A stretch of DNA of 64,000 nt from Sphingobacterium gobiense (GCF_002980575.1 NZ_PVBS01000006.1:38680-102679), one strand, 5' to 3'; shown: positions 53,552 through 63,797, counted from the stretch's first letter. Notes: generated by a model not told the origin, from the letters alone. Translations and numbers: made by a program.

Positions 53552-56500
53552 ATGAAGCTAATGAAAGTGTCGTTGACCTTTATCTCCTTGATTTTGGTTT
53601 GGTCTAACGGACTAAGCCAAGGGTATAGGCAGGAAAGGATATCAGTAGACAATCCACACTCAACATTGCTAAGTGTTGTCAATCAAATCGAATCCCTTTA
53701 TAACGTTAGTTTTGCTTATAATCCAGAAGATCTAAAAAGGGTTACTGTCGAAAAACGTTATGATAACACCTTGCTACCCTCCCTTTTAGATGACAAAGGC
53801 TTTCGTATTGTAGAGAAAGCTGGAAATATTGTTATTTCGAAAAAGACGAGCGGGAAAGTGCCGGCAAATAAAGGGGCTAGCGAAAAACAAACCAGGATAA
53901 CGGGCACAGTGACCAATGCAGCAGGCAACAGGCTGACTGGGGTCACTATTACGGTAAAAGGGACAGCACTTTCTACTACAACAAATGATCATGGAAACTA
54001 TATTATTGAAGTATCGTCGCCGGATGCTATCCTGCAGTTCTCCATTGTGGGCTACCTTCCACAGGAAATGATCATTGATGGGCGATCGAATGTAGATGTG
54101 CAATTGCAGGAACAACAGGAAAATATTGATGAGGTAGTTGTCGTTGGATATGGGACGCAGCGGAAAGAAAGTGTTATTGGTGCTATTACCACCATCAAAC
54201 CTGAAGTACTGCAGTCGAACCAAACACGTTCCATCTCTAATAGCTTAGCTGGGCAAGTAGCAGGGGTAATCGCCGTGCAACGGAGCGGAGAGCCGGGGTA
54301 TGACAATTCAGATTTTTGGATTCGGGGGATTAATACTTTTGGGGCAAATGCATCACCTTTGGTGCTTGTGGATGGCATTGAAAGGAGTTTAAACAATATA
54401 TCGCCCGAAGAGATTGAATCCTTTTCGATTTTGAAGGACGCAACTGCAACAGCAGTTTATGGCGTGCGTGGTGCGAATGGGGTTATTCTTATTCAAACCA
54501 AGAAAGGGAAACAAGGGCGCCCGCGTATGACCATCAAGAGTGACTACGGTTTTGCGCAACCAACCAAGCTTCCGGAATTTGTGGGTGCGGCGAAATATAT
54601 GGAAACTATTAATACGGCTTATGAATATTCCGGTCTCTCACCATTATATTCGGAGGAAACCATTCACCGGACTCGTATAGGATATGATGCTGATTTATAC
54701 CCTGATGTGAATTGGATGGATGCCGTGACAACGCCCTTTTCTGGAAATAGTCGGTTGAGTTTTGACATTAATGGGGGCTCGGAAAGGCTTCGATATAGTT
54801 TAATCGCGGCCTATTTTAATGAGCAGGGTATGATTGCTGTTGACGACAAGCAGAATTACGATTCCAAACTAGGCGTGCAGAAATATAATCTGCGTAGTAA
54901 TGTGGATCTGGACTTGACGCCCTCTACCAAGCTGGCGGTAGGGATAGGAGGCTATATTACCGAACGACAGGCACCTGGAATAGGGATCAGTACAATCATG
55001 AGTCGCTCTATGGATACTCCTCCAAATGTTCACCCGGTCGTCTATTCCAATGGACAGATTCCCCGAATAGACGCGCGGTATAATCCTTGGTCGGATGCGA
55101 CGCAATCAGGTTATCAAATGCGTTATGAAAGCAATCTGGAAACAAATTTGAACATTATACAGGATTTTGGAAAACTGGTGCCCGTGCTGGATGGGCTTAA
55201 AGGGAGTGTTCTCGCCTCTTTTGATGCTTTTAATAGACATTCACAGAATCGGACAAAAACGCCACGAACGTTTATTGCTCGGGGAAGAAACGAGGAAGGT
55301 GAGTTATTAACGCAGGAAGTAGGTCAGGGACAAGAGTTCTTGAACTATTCGAGAACGTCGGGAGGAAATCGGACCATTTATTTTGAAAGCAGATTGAACT
55401 ATGACCGTACCCTGAACGGTATCCACCATTTAGATGGCTTGATTTTGTTCAACATGCGGGATTATGTAGCGCAGGATGTTAATCAGGCAATCGACGCTTT
55501 GCCTTATCGGAATACCGGTATAGCGGCGAGGACAGCCTATTCCTTTGATGACCGTTATTTTGCTGAATTTAACTTTGGCTACAATGGTTCAGAAAATTTC
55601 ATGCGTGGGTATAGATTTGGTTTCTTCCCTTCTTTCGCTATGGGTTGGATGCCATCAAATGAACGCTTTTTTGAACCTTTGTTGAATACCGTTTCTAAGC
55701 TAAAAGTACGAGGCTCGTGGGGCTTGGTCGGGAATGATAGAATATTGGGCGACAATAGTGACGATACGCGCCGGTTCGCGTATATCCCTCTGATAGATCC
55801 AATAAGTGGCTATTCGTTTGGTTATACCAATAATTTCAGTTTTGGCGGATGGAGAGAGGGAGACTTCGGTGTCGAAAATATGACTTGGGAAACGGCTGAG
55901 AAGATGAACGTCGGTATGGAACTCGGGTTATGGAATAATGCGATTCATATCCAGGCAGATTGGTTTAGAGAGAAGCGACGTGATATATTTATGCGGCGGA
56001 AGACAATCCCGGAAACTGCCGGTTACAGCAAAATGCCCTTTGCGAATTTTGGAAAAGTAGATAATCAGGGGTTTGAAGTAGAAATGATGGTAAATCATCG
56101 CTTCAATGATGATTGGTTTATTTCGGCAAGAGGGAATTTTACCTATGCGAAAAATACACTAGTCGAATATGATGAACCGGAAAACCTAAAAACGACGAGC
56201 AGAGCACGCACAGGCCAGCCACTCAATCAACATTTTGGATTGGTAGCAGAAGGACTATATACCTACGCTGATTTTGTAAATGAATCGAATGGGGTTCTGA
56301 AAGAAGGTCTGGCACAACCTGCCTTCGGGCCGGTTCGGGCCGGGGATATTAAATATAAGGATATTAATGGCGACGGGGTTATTGATGCTTATGACGAAAC
56401 AGCGATAGGAAAACCACATGTGCCGCAAACTATCATTGGTTTTGGACTCAATACACGCTTTAAGAATTTTGATTTAGGCTTTTTGTTTCAAGGAGCAACA

Positions 56501-56908
56501 AATTTTACCAATATGTTGCAGGGAGCTACGCTGGTACCAGGTAGCGGGGGAGGAGGTACAGGTAATATCTATGCCAATGTAGATGATCGATGGACGCCAG
56601 AAAATCCCTCAAGCAACGTGATATGGCCTAGGTTGTCAAGCAATCAAAGTGCAAATAATATGCGTTATTCAACTTGGTGGCTGGTGGACGCTTCTTATCT
56701 GCGATTAAAGAATCTGGAAGTGGGATATACGCTTCCTAAGCGTGCGCAAGAGAAAATGCTAATGAAAAATGCACGTGTTTTCTTACGAGGTAGCAATTTG
56801 TTGACGTTCTCCTATTTCAAAATGTGGGATCCCGAAATTGGCTCGCAGAACGGACTGAAGTATCCGCTTCAGCGAATTGTGTCGGGCGGTATTGAAATCA
56901 CTTTTTAA
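53552..56908 (+). CDS. SusC/RagA-family TonB-linked receptor with N-terminal STN signalling domain (fifth)
   Basis: 1118 aa. Signal peptide ends at about LSQG (residue 24). Residues about 25-98 form a secretin/TonB short N-terminal (STN) domain (RISVDNPHSTLLSVVNQIE, VSFAYNPEDLKRVTVEKRYD), absent from the other four SusC proteins here. Then a carboxypeptidase-D-regulatory-like domain (ITGTVTNAAGNRLTGVTITV), DEVVVVGYGTQRKESVIGAI, a plug with LVLVDGIERSL and ILKDATATAVYGVRGANGVI, and a barrel with AGDIKYKDINGDGVIDAYDE. The STN domain should pass the ligand signal to the FecR protein encoded just upstream. Confidence 0.94.
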   Translation: MKLMKVSLTFISLILVWSNGLSQGYRQERISVDNPHSTLLSVVNQIESLYNVSFAYNPEDLKRVTVEKRYDNTLLPSLLDDKGFRIVEKAGNIVISKKTSGKVPANKGASEKQTRITGTVTNAAGNRLTGVTITVKGTALSTTTNDHGNYIIEVSSPDAILQFSIVGYLPQEMIIDGRSNVDVQLQEQQENIDEVVVVGYGTQRKESVIGAITTIKPEVLQSNQTRSISNSLAGQVAGVIAVQRSGEPGYDNSDFWIRGINTFGANASPLVLVDGIERSLNNISPEEIESFSILKDATATAVYGVRGANGVILIQTKKGKQGRPRMTIKSDYGFAQPTKLPEFVGAAKYMETINTAYEYSGLSPLYSEETIHRTRIGYDADLYPDVNWMDAVTTPFSGNSRLSFDINGGSERLRYSLIAAYFNEQGMIAVDDKQNYDSKLGVQKYNLRSNVDLDLTPSTKLAVGIGGYITERQAPGIGISTIMSRSMDTPPNVHPVVYSNGQIPRIDARYNPWSDATQSGYQMRYESNLETNLNIIQDFGKLVPVLDGLKGSVLASFDAFNRHSQNRTKTPRTFIARGRNEEGELLTQEVGQGQEFLNYSRTSGGNRTIYFESRLNYDRTLNGIHHLDGLILFNMRDYVAQDVNQAIDALPYRNTGIAARTAYSFDDRYFAEFNFGYNGSENFMRGYRFGFFPSFAMGWMPSNERFFEPLLNTVSKLKVRGSWGLVGNDRILGDNSDDTRRFAYIPLIDPISGYSFGYTNNFSFGGWREGDFGVENMTWETAEKMNVGMELGLWNNAIHIQADWFREKRRDIFMRRKTIPETAGYSKMPFANFGKVDNQGFEVEMMVNHRFNDDWFISARGNFTYAKNTLVEYDEPENLKTTSRARTGQPLNQHFGLVAEGLYTYADFVNESNGVLKEGLAQPAFGPVRAGDIKYKDINGDGVIDAYDETAIGKPHVPQTIIGFGLNTRFKNFDLGFLFQGATNFTNMLQGATLVPGSGGGGTGNIYANVDDRWTPENPSSNVIWPRLSSNQSANNMRYSTWWLVDASYLRLKNLEVGYTLPKRAQEKMLMKNARVFLRGSNLLTFSYFKMWDPEIGSQNGLKYPLQRIVSGGIEITF

Positions 56909-56914
56909 TTTAAA

Positions 56915-58813
56915 ATGATGAAGAAATTATTCAATATAATATGTGCTGTTACCTGTCTAACCCTTGTGTCATGTGACAAGTTTCTGGATAAAATGCCGGA
57001 TGATGCCATTACGATGGAAATGGTTTTTAACGATAGGGTGCGTACACAGGAATGGTTGGCAGGAATTTACAATAAAGTGCCTGATCCCTTGATGGACTAC
57101 ACCCGACAGTGGGGATTGACTTTTTTTACGGATGACGCACAAATAGCCATTGCAATGGGGCAGTTTAATGAGTACTGGAGGTGGGTTGTTGCCAACAACC
57201 AAGGGGGAGTAAACCCCACCATGTTGCCGCCAATTGATATCTGGGGGAATGCCTATAAAGATGTGCGGTCGGCCTATCTCTTTATGGAGCATGCAAAACC
57301 GTTGGAAAATCAAGGGCTGACCCCAGCAATGGTAAGGCAAATGAAATTGGAAGCTCGTTTTTTGGTTGCCTTTTATTACCATAAGATGTTTGAAATATAT
57401 GGTGCTTTTCCGCTTGTTACCAAACTGGTGGATGCGGATACACCATTAGAAGAGGTGGCCATAGCCCGAACACCGGTAGATGAAATTGTGGCGTGGCTGG
57501 ATAGGGAATATCAAGAACTTGCCGCGTTGTTTCCTGCAGCGTATGCGAATGCCGATGAAATGTTTGGAAGACCTAACAAAGGGATTGTGATGGCGCTAAG
57601 AGCCAGACTGTGGCTATATGCGGCATCGCCGCTCTATAATGGCAACACAGATTTTGCAGGCTTAATCAATCCCGACGGGCGTGCTATTTTTCCACAGACT
57701 TATGAAGAAGGAAAGTGGCAGAAAGCTGCTGAAGTGACCAGAGAATTTTTAGACTTTGCAGAATCGGGACGCTATAGCTTGTATATTGAACGGCATCCGA
57801 ATGGGAATATTGATCCGTTTTTGTCTTTTCAGAATCTATTTTTACAGACGGGGAATATTAATCCAGAGATTATTTTCGGTCGGGCTACCAATGCCAGAAG
57901 TTGGTTCAATTCGATTGGAAACCCTCGTGGTTTCGCAGGAGGTTCGGGGTATTATGGCTCTACGCAAAACCTAGTGGATGCTTTTTTCATGCGAAATGGC
58001 GTATCACCTATAACCGGTTATACTGCAAATGGCGCACCGATTATAAATTCGGCTTCTGGATATCTGGAAAGCGGTTTTAGCAATGCTGCTGTAAACTATC
58101 CGAATACGCGGTATAACCTCGGTGGGAGTGCGGGAACAGAGGGGCTGGTGTCCGAAGCCGGAACCTATAATATGTATATCAACCGGGAACCACGGTTCTA
58201 TATCACGGTATGGCACGATAATCAATGGATACCACGAGCGGCAAGAAATACGGAGTTTAAAAGTGGTGGACTTGATGGAGGTCCCACGCACGATTCCCCG
58301 CAAAGTGGATACCTCAACCGAAAAGGTGTCAATCCCGCAGCAGACCCACGAAATAACAATGTGCCGTACCAACCGGCTATCCTGTTGCGCTTGGGGGAGT
58401 TCTACCTCAATTATGCGGAAGCGCTGAATGAATCGTCGCCGGGACATCAGGATATTTTAAAGTACGTAAACCTTATCCGGGAGCGTGCGGGAATTCCAGC
58501 TTATGGCAATGGGGGTGACCAAATTGCTGTGGCTATGGATAAGGAAAGTGTGCGGGAGATTATCCGCAAGGAAAGACGGGTAGAATTTGCATTGGAAGGA
58601 GATGTCCGCTATAACGATATCCGCCGCTGGAAAATAGGAGAGGAAATATTTAGAACGCCTATATACGGAATGAATAGGTCCGCTCAAGATAATGCGTTCT
58701 ACACACGCACGGTTTACATGCGTAGAGCATTCACGAAGCGGAATTATTTGTGGCCGATTTATCAACATTATATCGATAATAACAGTAACCTAGTTCAAAA
58801 TAAATATTGGTAG
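56915..58813 (+). CDS. SusD/RagB-like surface lipoprotein (partner of fifth SusC)
   Basis: 632 aa, lipobox TLVSCDKF (Cys20), then FLDKMPDDAITMEMVFNDRVRTQEWLAGIYNKV. Core features LEARFLVAFYYHKMFEIYGAFPLV and, near the end, IIRKERRVEFALEGDVRYNDIRRWKIGEEI and KRNYLWPIYQHYIDNNSNLVQNKYW agree with large SusD proteins. 6 nt after its SusC. Captures the ligand that also triggers the sigma/anti-sigma switch. Confidence 0.94.
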   Translation: MMKKLFNIICAVTCLTLVSCDKFLDKMPDDAITMEMVFNDRVRTQEWLAGIYNKVPDPLMDYTRQWGLTFFTDDAQIAIAMGQFNEYWRWVVANNQGGVNPTMLPPIDIWGNAYKDVRSAYLFMEHAKPLENQGLTPAMVRQMKLEARFLVAFYYHKMFEIYGAFPLVTKLVDADTPLEEVAIARTPVDEIVAWLDREYQELAALFPAAYANADEMFGRPNKGIVMALRARLWLYAASPLYNGNTDFAGLINPDGRAIFPQTYEEGKWQKAAEVTREFLDFAESGRYSLYIERHPNGNIDPFLSFQNLFLQTGNINPEIIFGRATNARSWFNSIGNPRGFAGGSGYYGSTQNLVDAFFMRNGVSPITGYTANGAPIINSASGYLESGFSNAAVNYPNTRYNLGGSAGTEGLVSEAGTYNMYINREPRFYITVWHDNQWIPRAARNTEFKSGGLDGGPTHDSPQSGYLNRKGVNPAADPRNNNVPYQPAILLRLGEFYLNYAEALNESSPGHQDILKYVNLIRERAGIPAYGNGGDQIAVAMDKESVREIIRKERRVEFALEGDVRYNDIRRWKIGEEIFRTPIYGMNRSAQDNAFYTRTVYMRRAFTKRNYLWPIYQHYIDNNSNLVQNKYW

Positions 58814-58814
58814 T

Positions 58815-59729
58815 ATGGAGAAATTGAAAAATAGAACACTTTTATTTTTAGTGCTTTGCTTTGTTGTCGGATGTTCCGGTAAGGAAGGGTTGATGCGGGA
58901 TTTTGATGATGCAGGCCATACACCCCAAGGCGAACAAGATTATAAAGTGGCAATGAACGTAGGCTCCTATAACATCCGTTTATTGACCAACGCAGATCAG
59001 GGTGACCTGGCGTGGGCAAACCGAAAGCAATGGGCACGTAAGATTGTTGATGATTATGATTTTGATGTTTTAGGAACCCAAGAAGGGTATCTCTCGCAGA
59101 TAAGAGATCTGGTAGAGGAGAAAGATTACGACTATGTTGCGGTAGGTAGAGATGACGGGAAAAATCAAGGTGAAACCTGTGCTATACTCTTTAAGAAAGA
59201 AAAATTTACTTTATTGGCAAACGGTACTTTCTGGCTTTCGACTACTCCGAATGAACCATCTTATGGATGGGACGCAAATATCCGGCGTATTTGTACTTGG
59301 GTAAGGCTGAAAGAGAAGGAAGCAGATGAAGAGTTCTTTGTATTTAATGTGCATTATGACCATCAAGGGACGGTGGCACGAGGAGAATCGTCCAGATTGA
59401 TGTTGAACAAAATACGGGAGATTGCTGGTAACGGCGCCCGAGTGTTTATGACGGGCGATCTGAATGCCGAACCCAATGCAGAACCGATTACGGTCTTGTT
59501 GGGCGATAATATTTTATGGGATTCCAGAATACTGACCCAGACGCCCCCTACAGGGCCGGAAGGGACATCCTACGGTTATAACTTAAATACGCTCCCTACA
59601 TCACGTATCGATTATGTTTTCGTTACCCGGTCGATAAGTGTGTTGAGCTATGTGACAATAGATGATGACTTTACGACAGGTAATATCGCATCAGATCACT
59701 TGCCTGTGTTGATTAAAGCGGCTTGGTAA
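58815..59729 (+). CDS. Endonuclease/exonuclease/phosphatase (DNase I-like) family lipoprotein
   Basis: 304 aa with lipobox FVVGCSGK (Cys20). The EEP fold markers are present: SYNIRLLTNADQGD, VLGTQEGYLSQIRDL (metal-binding Glu), VFNVHYDHQG (His), FMTGDLNAEPNAEP (Asp-x-Asn) and ASDHLPVLI (Asp-His) at the end. So a metal-dependent phosphodiesterase or phosphatase anchored in the envelope. It starts 1 nt after the SusD stop, in the operon of the sigma-regulated PUL, and is the only enzyme there. Substrate could be a phosphodiester-bearing glycan, phospholipid head group or nucleic acid; the sequence does not decide. Confidence 0.9.
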   Translation: MEKLKNRTLLFLVLCFVVGCSGKEGLMRDFDDAGHTPQGEQDYKVAMNVGSYNIRLLTNADQGDLAWANRKQWARKIVDDYDFDVLGTQEGYLSQIRDLVEEKDYDYVAVGRDDGKNQGETCAILFKKEKFTLLANGTFWLSTTPNEPSYGWDANIRRICTWVRLKEKEADEEFFVFNVHYDHQGTVARGESSRLMLNKIREIAGNGARVFMTGDLNAEPNAEPITVLLGDNILWDSRILTQTPPTGPEGTSYGYNLNTLPTSRIDYVFVTRSISVLSYVTIDDDFTTGNIASDHLPVLIKAAW

Positions 59730-59740
59730 AAATAAGGAAC

Positions 59741-60868
59741 ATGATGAAAAGTTTATTAACAATATTATTGGCTGTCTTTTGTTTGATAGGTTGTCGTGAT
59801 GAAGCTGTGAGCCCCGAAATAGAAGACCTTATTGGAGAATACCGGGAAGACGATGCTATCCGTTTGGAAGTATCTTCCCGCTTTATTGAATTAGACCCCT
59901 TAAAACGTCGCGATCAGGCACTTTTGGTTACCTGGGAACCTCTTACCGATATTGAACAACAGTATTCCGTAAAGTACCTTTTTAAAATTTATTTGACTGA
60001 AAATGGTTTTCCCACATCTGTCGTTTCGGAAGTATTACCGGAAGGGATGAATTATAAAGTATTTACCCATCAGGAATTGGAGAACCTGATTAGAAGGGTA
60101 TGGGGTAGACAGGATAATCAGGATGTATCTGTGAGTATTCGTGTTATAGCACAAATCATCTCAGAAGAGAAATTTATCAAGCCCTTATATGCTACACAGG
60201 AGTTTGTTGTGAGACCTTTTAACCTGGAGCCAGCCCCAATGTTTATGTACGGAGATGTGTTCGGTACCGGAGGAATATCCAATATGATTGCATTGGAGGA
60301 ATACAGCGCAGGTGAAATCTATATCTGGAGAGGAAAGTTGTTGCAAGGTACATTTAAAATTGCACAGAAGTTAGGTGAGGAATATCCGGCGTATGTCAAA
60401 GGTGAAGGAGATCATATGGAATTAATAGAAGCGCCGAATGCTGATACAAAAGGATTTACGATTCCACATGATGGGAACTATCGAATTTTAGTGGATCGTC
60501 TGAACGAAAAAATAAGTATGGAAGAAGTACCCCATTTAGAGTTGTATTTTGGGGGATCTGCTACGCCAACAGCATTCAATCAACCACCTAAACCCCTGGT
60601 GTGGGACGTTTATAAGCCGCATATTGGCACGATCACAACAGACCTTAGCGCTGGAGAGTGTAAATTTTCGACCGAACTCAATTTTTCTGGTGGAACACTC
60701 CAATTGCGCCCGAGAAAACCGGACGCATCTATCGTATCGGATATAGACATAATCGCATCAAACAACAATCCGGATTGGAAATGGCGGGTGCAGGCTAATC
60801 AGGCAGGGACATACCGGATAACCTTGGATGTAAAGAGTATGAAAGTTCAATTTTTAAAACTTAATTAA
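59741..60868 (+). CDS. SusE/SusF-like outer-membrane lipoprotein
   Basis: The frame opens at a TTG at 59723 inside the previous gene, but the ATG-ATG at 59741, after AAGGAA, gives a lipoprotein signal (CLIGCRDE, Cys18); 375 aa. An N-terminal Ig-like domain (LLVTWEPLTDIEQQYSVKYL) matches the SusE start, and two beta-rich modules follow (AGEIYIWRGKLLQGTFKIAQ; WDVYKPHIGTITTDLSAGEC with WKWRVQANQAGTYRITLD), each like the starch-binding units of SusE/SusF. Surface glycan-binding protein of the fifth PUL, presumably assisting the SusD. Confidence 0.75.
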   Translation: MMKSLLTILLAVFCLIGCRDEAVSPEIEDLIGEYREDDAIRLEVSSRFIELDPLKRRDQALLVTWEPLTDIEQQYSVKYLFKIYLTENGFPTSVVSEVLPEGMNYKVFTHQELENLIRRVWGRQDNQDVSVSIRVIAQIISEEKFIKPLYATQEFVVRPFNLEPAPMFMYGDVFGTGGISNMIALEEYSAGEIYIWRGKLLQGTFKIAQKLGEEYPAYVKGEGDHMELIEAPNADTKGFTIPHDGNYRILVDRLNEKISMEEVPHLELYFGGSATPTAFNQPPKPLVWDVYKPHIGTITTDLSAGECKFSTELNFSGGTLQLRPRKPDASIVSDIDIIASNNNPDWKWRVQANQAGTYRITLDVKSMKVQFLKLN

Positions 60869-60870
60869 CC

Positions 60871-61983
60871 ATGAGCATACGTTTAAAGATTGTTGGGATA
60901 TGGCTGCTGACCATTATGATATTGACAGGTTGCCGCCGGGATAACGAAAAAAATGGTGTGGAGCAGATAAACGGTGTGGAGGGTTTGACGGCGGCATCGG
61001 CCGCAGAAGCAATCGTGTTGTCTTGGAAGAATCCGGCAGCACGTCTATATGATAAAGTAGATATCTGGTACTTTGTGGATGGTAAAAAGGAAGTAGTGAC
61101 GGAAACTATTGAGGAGGAATTCAGTCAAGTGGTATTGTCTGTTCCTGATGAAAATGTTTATAAGTTCTATGTACAGGCAAGCTCTTCGGTCACGCGTCAG
61201 CTATCAGAAATACAATCGGTCAAAGGTCGTATGCTTGTTTTTTCTCAACCACAAGAAGAACTGGAGGAGATTTTAAACAGTGTGGTGGTATACGGCGGTG
61301 CTGGCGGAATCCGGCTGCTTTGGGATAACCCGGGGGCGTTGCCTGCCAGCATCCGTATAGATTATGAAGATGGTAAAGTCGATTTGGAAGCTGACCGCTT
61401 GACTAAAGAATATACCATTGATGGTCTTCGGGAAGGGAGATCGTATATGGTAATAATAAGCATGGTATATGATGGGGAGTTGACTGCAATTGCGAAAAAT
61501 CTATCCGTCATTCCAGAGCCTGGATATGCGAAGCTCCGTCCGGAGGATTGGAGCATAATTGCATCGTCGACAGATGCCCACGGAGGTGTTGTGCAACCGG
61601 AGAACCTGTTGGATGGTGATCCACATACCTATTGGCAGTCGCAGCCGGGGTACCCACATCATGTGATTATTGACCTGCAGCGCATCCGAAAAGTTGCGGC
61701 AATTACCTTGGTACGTAAGTTTGGCGACAGCACCAATTCCTCATGGGATAATAATATCTCACTGAGTAAGGACGGAGTGAATTATAGGAATATATATCGA
61801 TATGTAAAATCATCTCCTGATCCAAATCCCATTTTTTCTATCGAATTTAATCGAACGATAGAAGGAGAGCAATTATACATGCTGCCCGCAATGGAAGAAG
61901 CGCGTTATATTCGTGTCGATATGGTAAGAGGTTCCGGAAACCGGATAGCGCTGTTTGGCGATATCAACGTTTATGGCGAATAA
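60871..61983 (+). CDS. Discoidin (F5/8 type C, CBM32-like) domain lipoprotein
   Basis: 370 aa, lipobox MILTGCRRD (Cys21). Two fibronectin-III-like repeats span about residues 30-215 (AIVLSWKNPAARLYDKVDIW; GGIRLLWDNPGALPASIRID). A C-terminal discoidin domain starts near residue 228 (IIASSTDAHGGVVQPENLLD, GDPHTYWQSQPGYPHHVIID, DNNISLSKDGVNYRNIYRYV, ARYIRVDMV). No enzyme domain. It probably binds galactose/GlcNAc-type or other glycan ends at the surface. It is the last gene of the operon, 2 nt after the SusE/F-like gene. Confidence 0.85.
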   Translation: MSIRLKIVGIWLLTIMILTGCRRDNEKNGVEQINGVEGLTAASAAEAIVLSWKNPAARLYDKVDIWYFVDGKKEVVTETIEEEFSQVVLSVPDENVYKFYVQASSSVTRQLSEIQSVKGRMLVFSQPQEELEEILNSVVVYGGAGGIRLLWDNPGALPASIRIDYEDGKVDLEADRLTKEYTIDGLREGRSYMVIISMVYDGELTAIAKNLSVIPEPGYAKLRPEDWSIIASSTDAHGGVVQPENLLDGDPHTYWQSQPGYPHHVIIDLQRIRKVAAITLVRKFGDSTNSSWDNNISLSKDGVNYRNIYRYVKSSPDPNPIFSIEFNRTIEGEQLYMLPAMEEARYIRVDMVRGSGNRIALFGDINVYGE

Positions 61984-62109
61984 GAGCGAAAGTACACAGA
62001 TTACACCTCGCAATCTTATGATCATAGAAATCATCTGATAAGCTATGTAGCGTTTTTCCGAATATATGAACGGGGGGTTACGTTCACGTTACTTGACGAG
62101 ACCTGAATT

Positions 62110-62568
62110 TTATATCGGATACGCCGTTTCGCTCTTCGTTTCCGATAACACAAAATAAGTCTGTACGGTGTTTACCTGGGGCAGCACGGCTAACTTATGG
62201 CGCAGGAACATATGGTATGCTTCCATGTCTTTGGTAGCTATACGTAACATAAAATCGTAAGACCCCGCCATTTGGTAACACTCCATAACCTCGGGAAATT
62301 TGGCGACTTCTTTTTCGAATTCATTCAGTACTTCCGCGGTATGGGCCTTTAAAAAAACCTGCGAAAAAGAAATGAGATCAATCCCTATTTTTTTGCGATC
62401 CAGTATAGCGACCGTGCGTTTTATATATCCATTGGCTTTCAGCTTCTTCACACGTTCATGGACGGCCGCGATGGATTTGTTAAGATGATAGGATAATTCT
62501 TTGTTACTGAGCGAAGCATCTTTTTGCAAGAGACGCAATAGCTTCTTGTCCACGATGTCTAATTCCAT
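62110..62568 (-). CDS. Lrp/AsnC-family transcriptional regulator
   Basis: 152 aa. N-terminal winged HTH (DKKLLRLLQKDASLSNKELS, HLNKSIAAVHERVKKLKANGYI) and C-terminal RAM effector domain (VMECYQMAGSYDFMLRIATK). The frame opens with a GTG at 62574; the ATG at 62568 (MELDIVDKK) gives the normal family start. Divergent from a cysteine-synthase-like gene, with a 152-nt shared intergenic region, a layout that often means the regulator controls its neighbour in response to an amino acid. Confidence 0.93.
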   Translation of the reverse strand: MELDIVDKKLLRLLQKDASLSNKELSYHLNKSIAAVHERVKKLKANGYIKRTVAILDRKKIGIDLISFSQVFLKAHTAEVLNEFEKEVAKFPEVMECYQMAGSYDFMLRIATKDMEAYHMFLRHKLAVLPQVNTVQTYFVLSETKSETAYPI

Positions 62569-62720
62569 AACCACTTTTTTCTTGATTTAAGATTCAAAAA
62601 ACAATGTTAGTGATAATATTTATTGTTTTTGGTAAATTTTCAGTAATTTTTTCTAAAGTTTATGTTAATGGTTGAATAATATCTTGTTTTCTGTCAATTT
62701 TGCGAGATAAGTATTGTATT

Positions 62721-63797
62721 ATGGAAGAGGTAATCAGTGAATGTCTGTCGCCAAAATTGGACAGTAAATTTAAGCATTTGTGGTGCTTAGTGGGAAATAC
62801 CCCGATGCTCGAATTACACTATGTGTATCAAGGAAGGCCGGGTGTGATTTACGTGAAATGTGAAAATTATAATCTGACTGGAAGTATTAAAGATCGTATG
62901 GCTTTGTACATCTTGTATAAAGCTTATATGAACTGTGCGATTCGCCCGGATGACGTTATCGTGGAGGCGACCAGTGGAAACACAGGAATCGCTTTCTCGG
63001 CTATTGGAAAGGCGTTAGGACATCAGGTGAAAATTATTATGCCGAACTGGCTTAGTAAGGAACGTATCGATATCATCAAGAGTATGGGCGCGGATATACA
63101 GCTGATATCTAAAGAGGAGGGTGGTTTCTTAGGTAGTATCCGCTTAAGTGAAGAGCTGGCAGCGGCTGGAGGTGTATTTTTACCTCGTCAATTTGAAAAT
63201 CAATATAATGCGGAAGCGCATGAATTAACAACGGGCCGGGAGATTGCTATGCAACTGCGGTCGATAGGCAAAGTCGCTGATGCCTTTGTAGCCGGGGTTG
63301 GGACCGGAGGAACAGTGATGGGAGTTGGTCGCTATCTTCGTCAGATTAATCCTGAAGCAAAAATACATCCATTAGAACCAGCGGAAAGCCCTACCTTAAC
63401 AACCGGTTACAAGGTCGGTTCGCACCGTATTCAAGGTATCTCCGATGAGTTCATTCCGGCGATTGTTAAGCTCGATCAATTGAATGAGGTGATTCAGGCA
63501 TCGGATGGCGATTCCATTGTTATGGCGCAAAAGCTGGCGCAGCAGCTGGGACTGGCTGTAGGGATATCTTCCGGAGCAAATGTGATAGGAGCTATTAAGC
63601 TGAAAGAACAGTTGGGCCCAGATGCAACAGTCGTAACATTGCTCTGCGACGATAATAAAAAATACCTGAGTACGGACTTAGTGAAAGAAGAAGCTATCCA
63701 GGAGAGTTTTATTGCTCCCGACGTGCAATTTGAAGGTTTTCATCCGATCAGCCGTTTGAAACAGCCACTTACTATAATCGAAAACCAAAATATATGA
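62721..63797 (+). CDS. Cysteine synthase-like PLP-dependent enzyme (CysK/CBS superfamily)
   Basis: Cytoplasmic, 358 aa from the ATG at 62721; a TTG further up (62700) is less likely. PLP-fold signatures: LVGNTPMLEL, NYNLTGSIKDRMA with the PLP-binding Lys, VEATSGNTGIAFSAIGKALG, the phosphate-binding GVGTGGTVMGVGRYL, HPLEPAESPTLTTG and GISSGANV. It thus resembles O-acetylserine sulfhydrylase. A tail beyond residue about 315 (AIQESFIAPDVQFEGFHPIS) is longer than in housekeeping CysK, so a related beta-replacement reaction is possible. It overlaps the next gene by 4 nt (ATGA). Confidence 0.88.
   Translation: MEEVISECLSPKLDSKFKHLWCLVGNTPMLELHYVYQGRPGVIYVKCENYNLTGSIKDRMALYILYKAYMNCAIRPDDVIVEATSGNTGIAFSAIGKALGHQVKIIMPNWLSKERIDIIKSMGADIQLISKEEGGFLGSIRLSEELAAAGGVFLPRQFENQYNAEAHELTTGREIAMQLRSIGKVADAFVAGVGTGGTVMGVGRYLRQINPEAKIHPLEPAESPTLTTGYKVGSHRIQGISDEFIPAIVKLDQLNEVIQASDGDSIVMAQKLAQQLGLAVGISSGANVIGAIKLKEQLGPDATVVTLLCDDNKKYLSTDLVKEEAIQESFIAPDVQFEGFHPISRLKQPLTIIENQNI

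Noticed and set aside
53786..54396. Long minus-strand frames opposite the fifth SusC (and similar ones opposite other SusC genes)
   Set aside because: They are shadows of strongly conserved coding sequence on the + strand.
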